In this document: in pieces, positions 45,328-59,530 of the stretch
Numbering within the stretch: position 1 is the stretch's first letter
How the letters are laid out: each line of letters opens with the position of its first letter
Source of the DNA: Xiphydria camelus
Lineage: Eukaryota > Arthropoda > Insecta > Hymenoptera > Xiphydriidae
DNA: 64,000 bases
Assembly (NCBI GenBank): GCA_963678675.1
Contig: OY783193.1
Span: 17,620,427-17,684,426, forward strand
Direction: 5' to 3'
Position numbers and translations under genes: made by a program
The notes under the pieces: model-generated
The model's input: only the letters and a program-made list of their open reading frames with translations
Told to the model about the DNA's origin: nothing
Database searches by the model: none

Positions 45328-47911
45328 ATTTTCTATGAAACAGAGATAGCTGAGCACTCGCAAAAGGCCATCACTTGAACTTCTTATTACGTCAAATGGG
45401 ATAGGAATCACCACTACCAAAGTTTAAAAATATTTAATAAATATTTAAACTACGTTATTAATCATATAGGTACTAGTTTTCTCTAGACGACATGGCCAGT
45501 CCCTAGAAGAATTTCATTATTAAATGTTGTAGTATTAAACAACAAAATTCTATATAAAATGTTTAAGGATTAAATAAACAAAAAGTGAATTAATATTATC
45601 CACGACTTTCTGCGTAATTTATTATAATGTCGGTACTGTGGATGTAACAAATAATTAAATTGTTATTTAATTATTTTATTGAAATTAATATTTATTAATT
45701 AGTTTATTATTCATTTATTTATTTTAAGTCACGACCTAAGTTTTAATCAAAGCCATCATTATTTTATGTTACAAAGAGTTCTTCGTAATAATAGGGAAAG
45801 GACATGTATTTTTTTTCCTTATTAAAAAAAAGTTTGTCTAGTTAAGTACTCCTGCAAGAGGTCTTTATTAAAAACTCTCTATTTTCATAATTATTATCAA
45901 ATTAATGAGTGTGAATTCAAACGGAATACAAGAAGGAAGTGACGTACGTATTGTTGTTTCACCGATATAGCATGTCAATGTATGCGTGAAGAGTGCCATT
46001 GCTTGTCTTATTAGGACCGTGAATATAGATTTTTGTAGCCCTGAGGTAGCAAACATTTTTGCAGTTCAGCTCACTTGTGATTCTTTCATGAATTACATTA
46101 TTCGTAAATAAGCGAGGTTAAATAAAAGTTGTAATTGCAATACAGGTCTATGATTTGATGAAGAAATATGTCTAGAATACTATTGACAACGATTATGTCA
46201 CTAAATGAACCCCAACATTTATTTTCGCCGATACGGGCCTGCTTTTGTACATAGAATGAACCATTGTACCAAATACAGCTGGCTCTCAAAACGATTCGGT
46301 CGTGCTCGGTTGTTTGGTTTTCTGCTGTTTTCCAGTGATTTGGTTACCGTTTTTATTTATATTTTCACTACTTTTATCGTATATAACTCTGACTTTATTT
46401 TTAAATTCAAGAAACTAACCTCACTTCTTTCACACCGCGAATCTCGACTGCCGAAAAATGATTGTTGCTGGAAACGAATTAAGCCACCATCACAGAGAAT
46501 TTACTTTGGGTAGATTATCTGATTTTGCCTGAATAAAATTTAAATCCATTTTGAACTTTCACTTTTACTTTAACTTCATCGAATCAAACAGCCTGGATCT
46601 TAATAGATTATCCAAAAATGGCGACAAACAGACTGTCAAAAACGCAATTGGATAATCTAATTGATATAACAGAATATTTCACCCGTTATATGACGTACCT
46701 GTTGTTCGACCAAAGACCGTTTTTCGAAGAAGTTAAAATTAAGCACTTTAAATTACGTTTTTCTATTAAACAATGCTTACATAAATATTTAACGCTCTTT
46801 TCTACTTAATATTTTTTCACGTAGAACAGCATGGTGTCTCTGCTCGGTTTAAAACCTTTTTTCAAATATCCCTTCTTTATTGGCGAGATTCACTAATAAA
46901 ACTAAAAGTTATGTAACACATTTGAGGGAGGAGGGAGGGTCAACTAAGCGTATACCTACATAGTGTTACTTAAGGGAGGGAGGAGTCAAGAATGATTGAA
47001 AAAACGATTACGTGATTTAAGGACAGCCTTTAAGGCACTAGTACCCGCCGTGGTATGATTTGCCTCGCTATTTTTTTTATGAAGGTTGTAGTAAAATGGT
47101 GTCGCATATAAATTTCTATTTTCATACCCAACCTAAATATTATATATGAAAAGATTGACTATGACGTCATTTTAAACATCTTGAGAATTTAATCAGAATA
47201 AATCACAATTAGGGAAGAATCACTCGTGTACCCATTATCTGTCATAATATTGTTTTCTCAGTGTGATTAATTCTATGTCTGACCAATAGATAGTTTAGGA
47301 CGTACCATTGATTTGAGATTATGAATAAGATTATGTTTGAAACGAACGGTTACTTAAGTCGTATCACAAGTGGTTTCCTAGTTCGTAGTAGTACGCATTG
47401 GTAATCTATATAGAAACACAGTTTGAGGAGTACCACATGATATTGTTCTATATGTGAAGAACGTTCCACGGAGGACATGGTATGCGATGCTTAGTTTGCT
47501 CTTCCTGGATCCATGAAGCATGTACAAAAAAAAGTGTGGAGGTAAAACAGTTTGTTTCTATAGCCTGCGCGTAACTAATAATGAGCTTTTTAAATAATAA
47601 GAAATTACCATTTGATATGATACGTTCTTTTTAATTCTATTAGTAATTAATCCTAATAAAATGTTTAGCGGTACGATTTAGTACATCGGTTGTAAAATTT
47701 AAGAAACCTGTTTTCTAAATCGTGCAGATTGAAACTAATTAGAAAAGCTGCTTAAATTATTTTTTAACAAATTCTTTTGAAATTTAGACCGTATAAATTT
47801 GCGAGTGAATATGCTTAGCTCGGTTGAAAAATACATTCAAAACCATTGATTAATATTTATAGCAAATAAAAATGAAAACCTGAGACGTGGTACGATATAA
47901 ATAATCGACTG
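45328..47911. other. AT-rich DNA without recognised genes
   Basis: Short frames only (46205-46513, 46618-46809), no domain. 46915-47035 holds g-rich repeats (gagggaggagggagggtca and gggagggaggagtca) of a common insect repeat style. Confidence 0.35.
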
Positions 47912-48632
47912 GACCAGAAATGTAGCCCTAAAAATAAATTAAAATAGAAGTGGAAATGAGTCATTAGATATGAATGGCATTTTTCAGAAAATTAGAGGAG
48001 AGATGTCAGTTTTTGTGCAAGCATCGGTAGCAGCGATAGAAAATGTGATTCAGCCTCTTCAGGTGTAAGTCTAAGAAACGAGGTCCGGCTTTATGGAGCT
48101 TCAATGTTAAATTCCGAGTGGATGACAATTATTTGTATCGAAGTAGTTCCAGGAGTTTCGGAATTTTTATCATTTTTTCGCAGTAGGGGTGATCACCCCT
48201 GCTCGAGGGACAAAAATAGAGTTTTTTTTTTCGAAATCAGCGTTGTGGGTTTACCTTAAAGACGAATTTTCGGAGTTCTAGTTCATTTTTTTTGCAATAC
48301 GGGTAGTCGCTCCTGCTTAGAGGATACAATTACGAATTTGTAATAGTTATCAATGGTACCAATGTGGTCGAAAACCTCTAAAGAAACTTCGATGTGTATT
48401 ATTAAATAACTTTCATTCACTCGAAATTTAACATTAGGGCTTCATAAAGCCGAACCTCATTTCTCAAACTTATCACCTGAAAGGGCTGAATCACATTTTT
48501 TATCGCTGCGACTGATGCTTACCCAAAAACTTACATCCTTCCTCTAATTTTCTGAGACGTGACAATCATATCTAATGATTCCTTCCTATTTTTATTTCAA
48601 TCTACCTTTAAGACAACTTTTCTAGTCCAGTC
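47912..48632. mobile_element. TIR element, gactggac tips
   Basis: gactggaccagaaa at the left and tttctagtccagtc at the right. Arms are imperfect over about 210 bases (gagatgtcagtttttgtgca against 48500-48560). No coding sequence. Confidence 0.65.
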
Positions 48633-49489
48633 TGTATACGCGTTGCTGATAAACTGCCCATACATTACTCGATCTTAATTATTATATAAGACTTAGCCAA
48701 TCGGGGGAAGGGACATGAGAAATGATTTATATACTAGTCCTGCTTCCCATTCTCGAAGCTCCTACTTACTGGCGTCAGGTCGCACTTCAAATCTGTCGCC
48801 GTTATAACGAATCTCCATTACAGCTGCGGGGAGAAAGAAAACTGTATAGCTAAGGCACGAAAAAGATATTTGTCGTGACTGGTATATGTACAGGAATTAT
48901 ATGTCCGTAGAGAGAGAAAATAGCCGACCAATAATGTCGAAGAGCTGAGAGAAAGTCTCGGTCGTTTGTGACCAACGCGTTGATTCGGAGAGTCGCAAAT
49001 AAATGATGCTGACGAAAAACAGGTTACCGGTCCTTTATTCGAGGTGCATTCGTAATGCACTTTATTCTTTTTCATAAGCATTTAGCTCATTTATTCAGCT
49101 ACCATTTACAATATATCAAAGGAAGAAAATTAGAAGAAAATCTACTTTAAGTGAACGAAGTCGATTGTTACTTCTTGCCACGTCGTTGCTTTCTTAGTTA
49201 AACGTTAGTCTTTTTTAATTAATTATATAAAAATAAGAAGTCTCTATAAGTCCTACATATCTTATCCTATTGAACATAATAATAATATATTTGGTTTCTT
49301 AGCAACATTGAAATCCGAAAGTTTCTTCTCGAACACGTTTCAATATATCACAACTTGCCCCAAGAAACTGTTAGGTATTGTATGCCGCAAACGGTTGTTT
49401 TTACTATGAATTGAAATAAAATGGGCACGGTTTATATATGAATCCATATCTGTATCCATATAATATCCATATCCATATTTCCATATTGA
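48633..49489. other. Unique DNA
   Basis: No gene or repeat recognised; the frame at 48818-49081 has no domain. Confidence 0.35.
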
Positions 49490-49827
49490 TGTTATGAATG
49501 CAAAAGTGAGTTTATCTGTATGTTTCTTACCTCTTCGCGATTAAACTACCAAACCGATTTTTATGAAATTTGACAGAGACGAAACTTAAAACCCGGAGAT
49601 AAACATAGGACATGTGACATCATCATAAATTCAATATGGCGAATGCTCTAAGATGACGGTATTTAATGAAACTCAGCAGGTGACGTCAAAGGCGCGTGAT
49701 TAGGGGAAGGAAAGGTAGGGGAGAGGGGGGCATCTCCTATTGATATCCAATATTGATATTCGTCAACAACAAAAATATAGTAATTCAAATTCCACGTGAA
49801 CGGAGTCGCATTTAACAGCTAGTTATT
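49490..49827 (+). mobile_element. Short non-autonomous Helitron
   Basis: Near the 5' side aaccgatttttatgaaattt is shared with the Helitron at 23970. The 3' end reads cacgtgaacggagtcgcatt then taacagctagt, a weak hairpin ending in CTAGT. Only about 340 bases. Confidence 0.6.
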
Positions 49828-49897
49828 AATATAGCACATGCTTGTTACTGTAAAAAACTAACGCACCTAGCATTGCATAGTCAAATATTGTGTGAGG

Positions 49898-50129
49898 TAC
49901 AGTACTCCCTCCATAATTCTGTACCGGCGGGGCTCTGAATTCTACGAAAAACGAATTATGGAATACTCCCACTCTGTCCACTAGAGAGGTAATAAACCCG
50001 CACTTCTCCCTTTGGCGCCTTTCTACGCGCAATATATACGTCATAACAAGAGTGGGGGAATGCTTCCCCTCTTGCGCTTCGGGCGCTGTGAATTAACGAG
50101 GAGCAAATTATGGAGGGAGTATTGTACGA
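49898..50129. mobile_element. Stowaway-like MITE
   Basis: gtacagtactccctccataa at the left and the complement (ttatggagggagtattgtac) at the right, 232 bases. The ctccctcc tip and TA borders resemble Tc1/mariner-mobilised MITEs. Confidence 0.7.
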
Positions 50130-50631
50130 TAATAAACATTAAAGAGATCAATCTTACAAAAATAAAAATTCATACATACAGATGTGTCAGAATTTCACAT
50201 GATACACAAAACTCCCTTCGACGCAGGCGCTCGGGTGATTGGCTAGTTACAATGGATATCAAAGACACCTAGCTTGTCCAGGGCGCGATTCCGTGTATCC
50301 CGGAAAATTGCGCCATCCTACAAAACGCTTGTCGCTACTTATCCCTGTTACTTATAGCCCCGCTCTCGCCTACGTAAATTGTATAGCAACTTTAAGTACA
50401 ATTAATTGACCAAAGGTATGAAGATTACGCGCTTTACGAATTATCGTTAAGCAGATATGTTTACAACATTAAATGGTTTCAAAAAATATATTAAACGTGT
50501 ATACAATATAAGCTCAATTTTTCATAAATATGTTGCTATCAATAAATACAGCGATTAATTAGAATCACATGGTAATGTGAATGTAACAATTTATTTAAGA
50601 ATAATTAATTTTTTTAATCACACACATGCGT
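50130..50631. other. No feature recognised
   Basis: Short unique stretch between MITEs. Confidence 0.35.
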
Positions 50632-50886
50632 TGAGAAAAATAACTTAATCAATTTAACAAAAATCTTGGAGATGATGACTAAACCGTTTCTTGAAATATG
50701 GATCCTCCATCTGTTTGGTTAAACGGATCAATTTTTGGTTAGAATAACTAAACGTTTGATTGGAATAACTAAACACTTGATTAGAATAACTAAATATTTG
50801 GTTCAACCGACCAGTATTTTGGTTAGAATAATTAAACACATTTAACTAGATGCATTTTATCATTTTAACCTAATTATTTTTCTCAG
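50632..50886. mobile_element. Uninterrupted copy of the gagaaaaataactt MITE
   Basis: Tips ttgagaaaaataactta and taattatttttctcag, with internal ggttagaataactaaa repeats. Full-length relative of the split MITE at 33744/36517. Confidence 0.75.
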
Positions 50887-51839
50887 TGTGTGATGAAAGG
50901 AACATAAACATTATAACAATCAATCATTCCAGCTTGTATGAACGTTGTGACGATCATACAAGTCTATATGGGCAGAGATGTACAGATACATACATTTAGA
51001 GATACATACTAGTAGTCCAGGACATTTAGTAATCATCTTCTAAAAATCGAGCTCACCGAAATTTTTTTTTAAACTGCTTATTATAATGTAACTATATATG
51101 CCTGAAAGTTACGCCACCGACGCACTGGAGCTTCGTGACATATAAGAGGTCAAAGTTCGCGGATTTTGTTATCTCGCTTCCTATCGCTCCAACGTGAAAA
51201 ATACCTATTACAAAAGTTGAAGATCTCAATTTGTAATACCTAAAAAAAATATTTGACGTAAATACGCCTAACCGTTCTCGAGATATGTAGCTAAATATGT
51301 GGACAAATTCAAAAATAGCTAAATTCGGGTATGCAACATGTATCGCCGCATTCTTCTCTCTTCCTACTACTCAAACGGCAATTACACCTATATAATTATG
51401 TTTTTATGAATAAACGGCCTTTCTAAAAAGTCCAGTTTGGTTTTCGTACGCCTACCTGTTCTCGAGATGTGAGACACGAAAGATAAGTTTTGGTCAAAAA
51501 ATACTACATCTGTTTCAACGCTATTATCTCGTTCTCTATGACTCACACAAAAATGAAACAAGTTATTCCTGTTAGACCATGAAATTATCTAACTAAATGG
51601 CCCCATACAATTTTCAGATACACCTTACCGTTTTCGAGATACGATGCTGCGAAGTTTATGGAAGCATTCATTTCCACATCACCTTTGAGGTAGAATGCGC
51701 GGCGCGTTTTTTGATGTGTAAACATCTATGCTATGGCTCTACGGTGGGACCTTCCTGGGAAATCGAGCGTCAGACGTAAGCCGTGTACATGTGACTGCGT
51801 CAGTGTGTGTGTGGCGCTACTGCGCATACTATTCGCGCA

Positions 51840-53114
51840 AGCTGGATTATCTCAACGGGAAAACATTTTAGAGAAAAATGTTTAATACAAAACTTTAAGG
51901 ATTTTCCCGTGGCTACCCAGTGGTCGTATTGGATTTGACCTTGACCGTGACCTTTAAGGTAATATCAAATGCTTTCCTAAACCGTTCATCCGATTGCGAT
52001 GAAACTTTGGGGAATGGTTGGACGCATGCCCGCGAAGGTTTCTGAGTTAGTAAATCTTATACAGGATGTTCAAAAAGTACCGGTACTGATGATTATTATG
52101 CCTTCCTGAACCGTTCATCCGATTGCGATGAAAAGTTGGGGAATAGTTGGACGCATGCCCGCGAAGGTTTCTGAGTTAGTAAATATTATACAGGGTGTTC
52201 AAAAAGTACCGGTACGGATGATTATTATGCCTTCCTAAACCGTTCATCCGATTGCGACGAAAATTTGGGGAACAGTTGGACGCATGTCCGCGAAGGTTTG
52301 AGTTAGTAAATCTTATACAGGGTGTTCAAAAAGTACCGGTACGGATGATTATTATGCCTTCCTAAACCGTTCATCAGATTGCGATGAAACTTTGGGAAAT
52401 GGTTGGACGCATGCCCGCGAAGGTTTCTGAGTTAGTAAATCTTATAAAAGGTGTTCAAAAAGTACCGGTACTGATGATTATTATGCCTTCCTGAACCGTT
52501 CATCCGATTGCGATGAAAAGTTGGGAAATGGTTGGACGCATGCCCGCGAAGGTTTCTGAGTTAGTAAATCTTATACAGGGTGTTCAAAAAGTACCGATAC
52601 GGATGATTATTATGCCTTCCTAAACCGTTCATCCGATTGCGATGAAAAGTTTGGAAATGGTTGGACGCGTGCCCGCGAAGGTTTCTGAGTTAGTAAATCT
52701 TATACAGGGTGTTCAAAAAGTAACGGTACGGATGATTATTATGCCTTCCTAAACCGTTCATCCGATTGCGATGAAAGTTTGGGGAACAGTTGGACGCATA
52801 TCCGCGAAGGTTTCTGAGTTAGTAAATCTTATACAGGGTGTTCAAAAAGTCGAACTATACTTGACCTAAATTTGACCTCCGCTGACAATAAAGGTAACAT
52901 GAAAAAAATGGTCAAGGACACATTTGAACGTGAAAAAAAAATTAATTTGACCTTGATATAACCTTGAAGGTCATGGTCAAGGTCAAATCCAATATGACCA
53001 TTGCGTAGCCGGGAAAAATACTAAAAATTTTGTATTAAAAATGTATTCAAACAATGATGGACGGACAAAATCAATCCACAATCTACCCGTGCGAAGCCGG
53101 GACGGGCTGCTAGT
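51840..53114 (+). mobile_element. Non-autonomous Helitron with internal tandem array (5' truncated)
   Basis: 3' end ctacccgtgcgaagccggga then cgggctgctagt, the same hairpin terminus as at 24972. The body shares ggattttcccgtggctaccc and gaccttgacc segments with 24280-24660. The 5' end of that relative is missing. No Rep/helicase. Confidence 0.75.
51971..52852 (+). repeat. Seven-unit tandem array, about 129 bp per unit
   Basis: Units start at ccttcctaaaccgttcatcc near 51971, 52101, 52230, 52357, 52486, 52615 and 52744. Each unit ends tacagggtgttcaaaaagt, then a short spacer. High identity among units. Confidence 0.9.
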
Positions 53115-53322
53115 AAGTTATAAATCTAATATAATAATAATAAATATTTTATTGTAGAAAAAATTTAACTTCTTTATGTCGAACTACGACGTCATATTCC
53201 CCAATTAAACTCGGACCGCAGATAATTGTAAGATGTTTACACATCCTCCGTGAGTACAACGGCACTCACACCTTTTTTTCTATGGTTTCCCTAGTAGGTT
53301 TTTTTCCCCTTTTCCCGTCTTA

Positions 53323-53780
53323 AGGTTGGGACATACATTACCGGGCCGTGCCAGGGCCGGGACACGGCCGTCATTCGGCCCTGGCACGGCACGCTAAAGG
53401 GTGAGACATACATTACCGGGCCGTGCCAGGGTCGAACACGGCCGAAGAGGAAGAAATGGTCAGAACCCTTGCACGGCGCGTGTATCTAGGAACCACACAT
53501 GTCCGTCAGTCGTCAGTTGTCTTGGAAACTGCTACGTTGCTAGGCGCTAAAACACGTAAATTACGGAAACACGAGAAGCGCGGCCGGACCGTCACCGTGA
53601 AAAAGAAAAACTAAACTAACTGGCCCGGCCCGGTGACGGTCCGTTGGCGACGCCCGGTCACGGCCCGGTAAAGTGAGAACAAAAGCATTTGATTCTATTG
53701 GACAGATCGTCCGCCGGACGACGGATGATACTCGGCCGTGCTCCGGCCCTGGCACGGCCCGGTAATGTATGTCCCGACCT
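53323..53780. mobile_element. GC-rich Harbinger-type MITE
   Basis: Tips aggttgggacatacattacc and its complement, with TTA at 53320-53322 and 53781-53783. The arms continue as gggccgtgccagggcc. A second copy of the tip (gagacatacattaccgggcc) sits internally near 53401. The 3-bp TTA target points to PIF/Harbinger. Confidence 0.8.
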
Positions 53781-54239
53781 TTACTCGGCCTATAACTCGG
53801 TTGAGACTGTGAATATAGTCAAATAAAAACCTGAAATTATTCTTGAAACAATTGAGTAACGGTCCGCGAGACCGTTCCGGGAAATAGGGACCTGAGAATT
53901 TGGCTATTTTTGCATTTTTCCACATATTCAGCTACATATCTCGAGAACGGTTAGGCGTATTTACGTCAAATATTTTTTTAGGTATTAAAAATTGAGATCT
54001 TCAACTTTTGTAATAGGTATTTTTCACGTTGGAGCGATAGGAAGCAAGTTAACAAAATCCGCGACTTTGATCTCTTATATGTCACGAAGCTCCAGTGCGT
54101 CGGTGGCGTAACTTTGAGGCATATATTGGTACATCATAATAAGCAGTTTAAAAAAAATTCGGTGAGCTCGATTTTTAGAAGATTGCATGATTTTCAAGCT
54201 AAATGTCCTGGACTATAGCCTGAACGTACATTACGTGGA

Positions 54240-54310
54240 ACCAGTCTTTGACGTTGCGAGTGCCAACCTCCGAGAGGGATTTCCGGGTTCAACTCCCGGG
54301 AGGCTGTGTG
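54240..54310 (+). mobile_element. Possible SINE fragment with Pol III B box
   Basis: ccgggttcaactcccgg is a B box within a short stem resembling a T arm. No convincing A box upstream. Directly followed by the CT tract, which may be its tail. Confidence 0.3.
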
Positions 54311-54325
54311 TGTTTCCGGTAGTCG

Positions 54326-55309
<984 letters not shown>

Positions 55310-55641
55310 TTAATTTTATATTGATTGACGTTCCTTTTAGGTGAATAATTTAAACTTTTAATTGCAAAATTCCTTTTAAATTTAATTAATTTATTGTTTT
55401 GACATTCATTTAAGTGAGTAATTTTAATTTATGATTGTAATATTTGTTTTAAACATAATTAATTTTATTAATCGACGTTCCCTTAAGATGAATAATTAAA
55501 ATTTTTAATTGCAAAATTGGTTTTTAATTGAATTAGTTGACGTTTCTTTAAGGCAAATAATTTTGATTTTCAATTATAAAATCTATTTTCAATTAAATTA
55601 ATTTATTTAAATTGACGTCCCTTTTAGGTGAATAATTTTAA

Positions 55642-55756
55642 CCCTCTGGAGACTACCTTATAGGTATCTGAGCCTCTAATATATAATAGGCCTCTGCCTT
55701 CACAGACTTTCTAGTATTTAAAGGGACTACCATATAAGAAGATAGCCCTCAGCGGG
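55642..55756. mobile_element. Short TTAA MITE inside the satellite
   Basis: TTAA then ccctctggagactacc at the left; agccctcagcggg then TAAA at the right. Removing it restores the satellite monomer. Confidence 0.6.
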
Positions 55757-56224
55757 TAAATTTTCAATTTTAAAATTCGTTCATAATTCAATTAATTTAA
55801 TTAACTAACGTTCCTTTAAGGTGAATAAATGTAATTTTTAATTGTAATATTCAATTAAAATTTAATTAATGTAATTATATGCCGTTTTTTAAAGGTGAAT
55901 AAATTTAATGTTTAATTGTACAATTCGTTTTAAATTCAATTAATTTTATTAACTGATGTTCCTTTTAGTTGAATAATGTTAAATTTCCATTGCAAAATTA
56001 GTTTTAAATTGAATTAGTTGATATTCTTTTAAGAGGTGAATAATTTTCATTTCCTGTTGCAACATTTGTTACATTTAATTAATTAAATTACCTAATTGAC
56101 ATTCCTTTAAGGTGAATAATTTTAATTTTAAATTGTAAAATTCTTTTCAAATTTAATTAATGTAATTAATTGACATTCCTTTAAGCCGAATAATTGAAAT
56201 TTTTAATCGTAAAGTTCGTTTTAA

Positions 56225-57230
56225 GGAGGATCGTCAGAGAAATGACTTCTCAGAAACCGTAGTTGAAAATTTTTTTAAATACTTGTGAACTCAATTTAAT
56301 AAGAGAAAAAAGAATCAAACAATTTCACTCTACAGTTTTCTCGTAATTAATTCTTAAAACTTACAAGATTAGCATTGAGTCTTATGGAGAGCATATTTCA
56401 AATGCACAGAACTTGCGATTTTCAACCGAAAAAAAGTCTGAAAATTATGGAATAAGTTTCAACACCACACGAACTTGTTCTTACTAAATTATAAAGAATT
56501 TTCACTCTACAGTTTTTTTAAAATAAAGGAAAAACTGTCGAAAAATTAAAAAATGTTCATGTACTCGTCCGCCATATGCAAAAACGTGGCAACATCTCAC
56601 TACGTGACGTCACAAGCTATTGGCACGAAGCGTGCTCTTTCTCACTAACCAGTTTTCCAACTTGAGATTGAGGTTATAAATAGACGTCATGAACCGCTTC
56701 AACGCCTTGTCCGTCGATAAGAATTCTGTTTAACCTACCGATTTGCTACCGACTTACAAATACACTTTCTCACTAACCAGTTTTCCTCTCTATCGGAAAG
56801 TTTGAGCACGTGAAAAATTATACCTACATGTCTTGGCAGTTCTTTTACGTCTGTTTATATATTCGCTAACTTGAGATTGAGTTTATAAACAGACGTCATG
56901 AACCGCTTCAACGCGTTGTCCGACGATAAGAATTCTGTTTAACCTACCGATTTGCTACCAACTTACGAATGTTGAAATGCTATGTTGCCACGTTTTGCAC
57001 ACATTTTACATATTTAAAATAAATTAAGTTTGAAGTTATAAAATTGCTTTCGAATATTTATCTTATTTTTTAGGTTGAAAGTAACAAAAAGAAAAAAGAA
57101 TTCAGCACCTATACTTATTATTGCAGTTCTTATAAAACTTGAAATTTTACTATTTGAAATTGGCAACACACGTCGGTTTCTTTGTTCTTTTTCCCCTCTA
57201 CCTCACCCCGAAGAGCACTGACGATCCTCC
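56225..57230. mobile_element. 1-kb TTAA-flanked element inside the satellite
   Basis: Tips ggaggatcgtcag and ctgacgatcctcc, TTAA at 56221-56224 and 57231-57234. The satellite sequence reads continuously across the rejoined TTAA. Inside, a segment (ttgagattgaggttataaat... to ...gatttgctacc) is tandemly duplicated at 56658-56755 and 56873-56965. No transposase. Confidence 0.85.
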
Positions 57231-57310
57231 TTAAATGCAATTAGTTTTATCAAATGACGTTCCTTTTTTAGGTTAATAATTTTAACTATTAATTATACAA
57301 GTCTCATTCA

Positions 57311-57894
57311 TTATAAATAATTGAACGTAACGTATGGTGGAAGCATACATATGAATCGTATAGCTTTGTTGTAAATGCCGAATCCGATGGAACCTCAGTG
57401 AGCAAAGCGATAAGATTCACTGGTATCATTCAGTCGCGCGCGTGCTCGCATTTAGTTATATTTTGTCATCCAGAGTCTATCGGATGGAGTCATTGTCAGT
57501 GGTTGTAGTTAGGTACGATTGTGGCATACTTGTTACGGTACCACAATGGCATTCGTCTCCTCGGCAAAGGGCAATTTATGCACGGGGTATGAGTCGGGCA
57601 TACCCGAGTACTCGTAACGCGTCACCCTACATACGATGTAAAGGGCGAGCGAACAACCTATTCGCGTTCATTTGGCGTAAGGGAAAGTTCCATTTAACAT
57701 AAACTATTATTATTAACGGAACGTGTCATAGTCCGTTGAAATTTGAGTACGCGGATGTTTTGTACGGTAGCTCTCTCGCGTGCAAGAGCATTTCGGCGAA
57801 AATACGCACGCACACATCGTCATCCATCATATATAGATGGGATAAATTCTTTAGTGTCTACCAGTTCGAAGGAAGGATGATATTCGAGGTAATA
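57311..57894. other. Unique DNA
   Basis: Balanced composition, frames at 57442-57702 and 57736-57927 without domains. Confidence 0.35.
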
Positions 57895-58510
57895 GGGTCA
57901 TTCCATGCCAAATATATCACTTTTTGAAGCAGAATTTCAATTTTCTTCAAAATTGGATTTGTTGTTATCAATTGGATTGCAAATACGTATGCTAAACGAT
58001 TTTTGACAATTTAAAAAAATGCGAAAGATAACATTTTAAAGTTTTCGAGTCGATTGGATTCAACAAGTTATAGCGTTAAAAGAAAAAAACGCAGCTCAAT
58101 GAAATTTGGTACACTCGCGTGAAGAGACTTGAAATTTATAAGAAACATAGGAAACGTGAAAAAAATTAAAAATTAAGGCTTTTTCTTAAACAACTATTTT
58201 TCAAATGCACTTTTTAAAAATCTGAAAAAAAATTGAGCATGTAGTCACATTCTTGTTCTTTTCGGTCATTCGTTCAAAAACACGGTCACTTTATAAACAC
58301 ATTTTTTGTTATAATTATTTTAATAGTAACACAACAAATCACTTCGGTTATTCTCGCGTGCAGCTACGCGTCCCCAGTCACACTTTTTGGCAAAAATTTA
58401 ATCTTGCTGCCATCTATTAGAATAACGTCTAAATAAACGGTTTGTCTTCTTTCCTGTAAAATTTTCTGAAACGGAGTTAAGCACTTTTCTTATTAGGGCG
58501 ACGATATATC

Positions 58511-58826
58511 AGTACCTAGGGCCATACTCTCATTACTGCATGACTACGTAGGTATGACGTTTGAAATTCTGATATCATTGTTAAACGAAGTGTTTTCTGT
58601 TTTCATTAAAATAGATTGTATTATACATAAACTTTCCTTCACCCATCACTCCTACATCGATAGTTCTTAAATAAAACTGTTTAAACAATTTTAATCGTTT
58701 AACATCAATTTCTGAATCGTTAACGTTATTGATGCAAAAAAATGTTGTTAAACAATTTTAATTGTTTAGCAATATGCTTATTGAAGGTATGTAGTCATGC
58801 AGTAATGAGAGGACGGCCCTGTGTAC
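58511..58826. mobile_element. MITE with ctctcattactgcatgacta arms
   Basis: agtacctagggccatactct at the left; the right end is the near-complement (ggacggccctgtgtact). Arms of about 40 bases, 316 bases in total. Confidence 0.7.
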
Positions 58827-59311
58827 TTAAGGGGTTACATCTAGTCAGAATTTTCGAAAAAATCGATTTTTCGTTTTCGACGGATTCTTAAAGTATAACC
58901 TTTCAAAAATATTCTCTGAAAATTTCAAGTCGATCCATTCAAAATTGAGCGAGTTACGGCCGTTTTTACAGTTACGTTCTGCGAGCCGCGCGACGCAAGT
59001 ATAACGGAGTTAAACGCGTTTTTCTCGAAACGGCTTTTTCAAAATCGGTGACCACGATATCTCAAAAACGAGTGGACCGATTTACTTGAAATTTTGCATA
59101 CTTTTTTTTTATATCAAAAGACAGTCCTTAATCGAAGGATTTTTTTTTCGATGCATACTTTTCTTTATATCAAGGAAAATGAAGTGATTTTTTCACCGAA
59201 ATTTAGACTTTCACTTTCGATCGCCGACCATTTTTTCAAAAATTAATATTTCATCAAATTCTTCGATTAAGGACTAGATAATAAGATACAAAATCGTATC
59301 TTATGTCATAA

Positions 59312-59425
59312 GGTGGTAATCCGAGGCTTTTTGAGACTGTGTTCAAGTCGTAGCACGAGAGATGGTGCCATACCTCGTTCTACGACATGAACACAGTCTG
59401 AAAAAACCGAGGATTAAAGCCGAAT
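59312..59425. repeat. Long hairpin
   Basis: aatccgaggctttttgagac and tgtgttcaagtcgtag pair with ctacgacatgaacacagtct and gaaaaaaccgaggatt. Loop about 26 bases. Pre-miRNA-like length, but its position inside a transposon makes a foldback remnant likelier. Confidence 0.6.
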
Positions 59426-59530
59426 GACATATACTATTTTTCCTCACGAATGCCCATTTATGGAGAGTGGTTGGAGAAGGAGGAGGGGGGTTGGGGGGGC
59501 TGAGCCCCTCATTGAAAAAATAGCAAAAAT

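Larger units (their letters stand above)
51014..54215. mobile_element. Element with TIRs of about 310 bases, carrying nested insertions
   Basis: Left arm 51014-51325 starts agtccaggacatttagtaat; right arm 53895-54215 is its inverted copy (ctaaatgtcctggact). TAG or TA flanks both sides. The middle holds unique sequence (51326-51839), a Helitron piece (51840-53114) and a Harbinger MITE (53323-53780). Short frames are not genes. Confidence 0.75.
55310..57310 (+). repeat. AT-rich satellite, about 73-bp monomer, 12 copies, with two insertions
   Basis: Monomers are marked by ttgacgttcctttaaggtga near 55326, 55400, 55477, 55537, 55609, 55805, 55879, 55955, 56022, 56095, 56170 and 57250. Elements at 55642-55756 and 56225-57230 interrupt the array, and the spacing becomes regular once they are removed. 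Confidence 0.85.

Noticed and set aside
51971..52852. CRISPR-like array
   Set aside because: Units are 129 bases and near-identical throughout, with no unique spacers, inside a eukaryotic Helitron.
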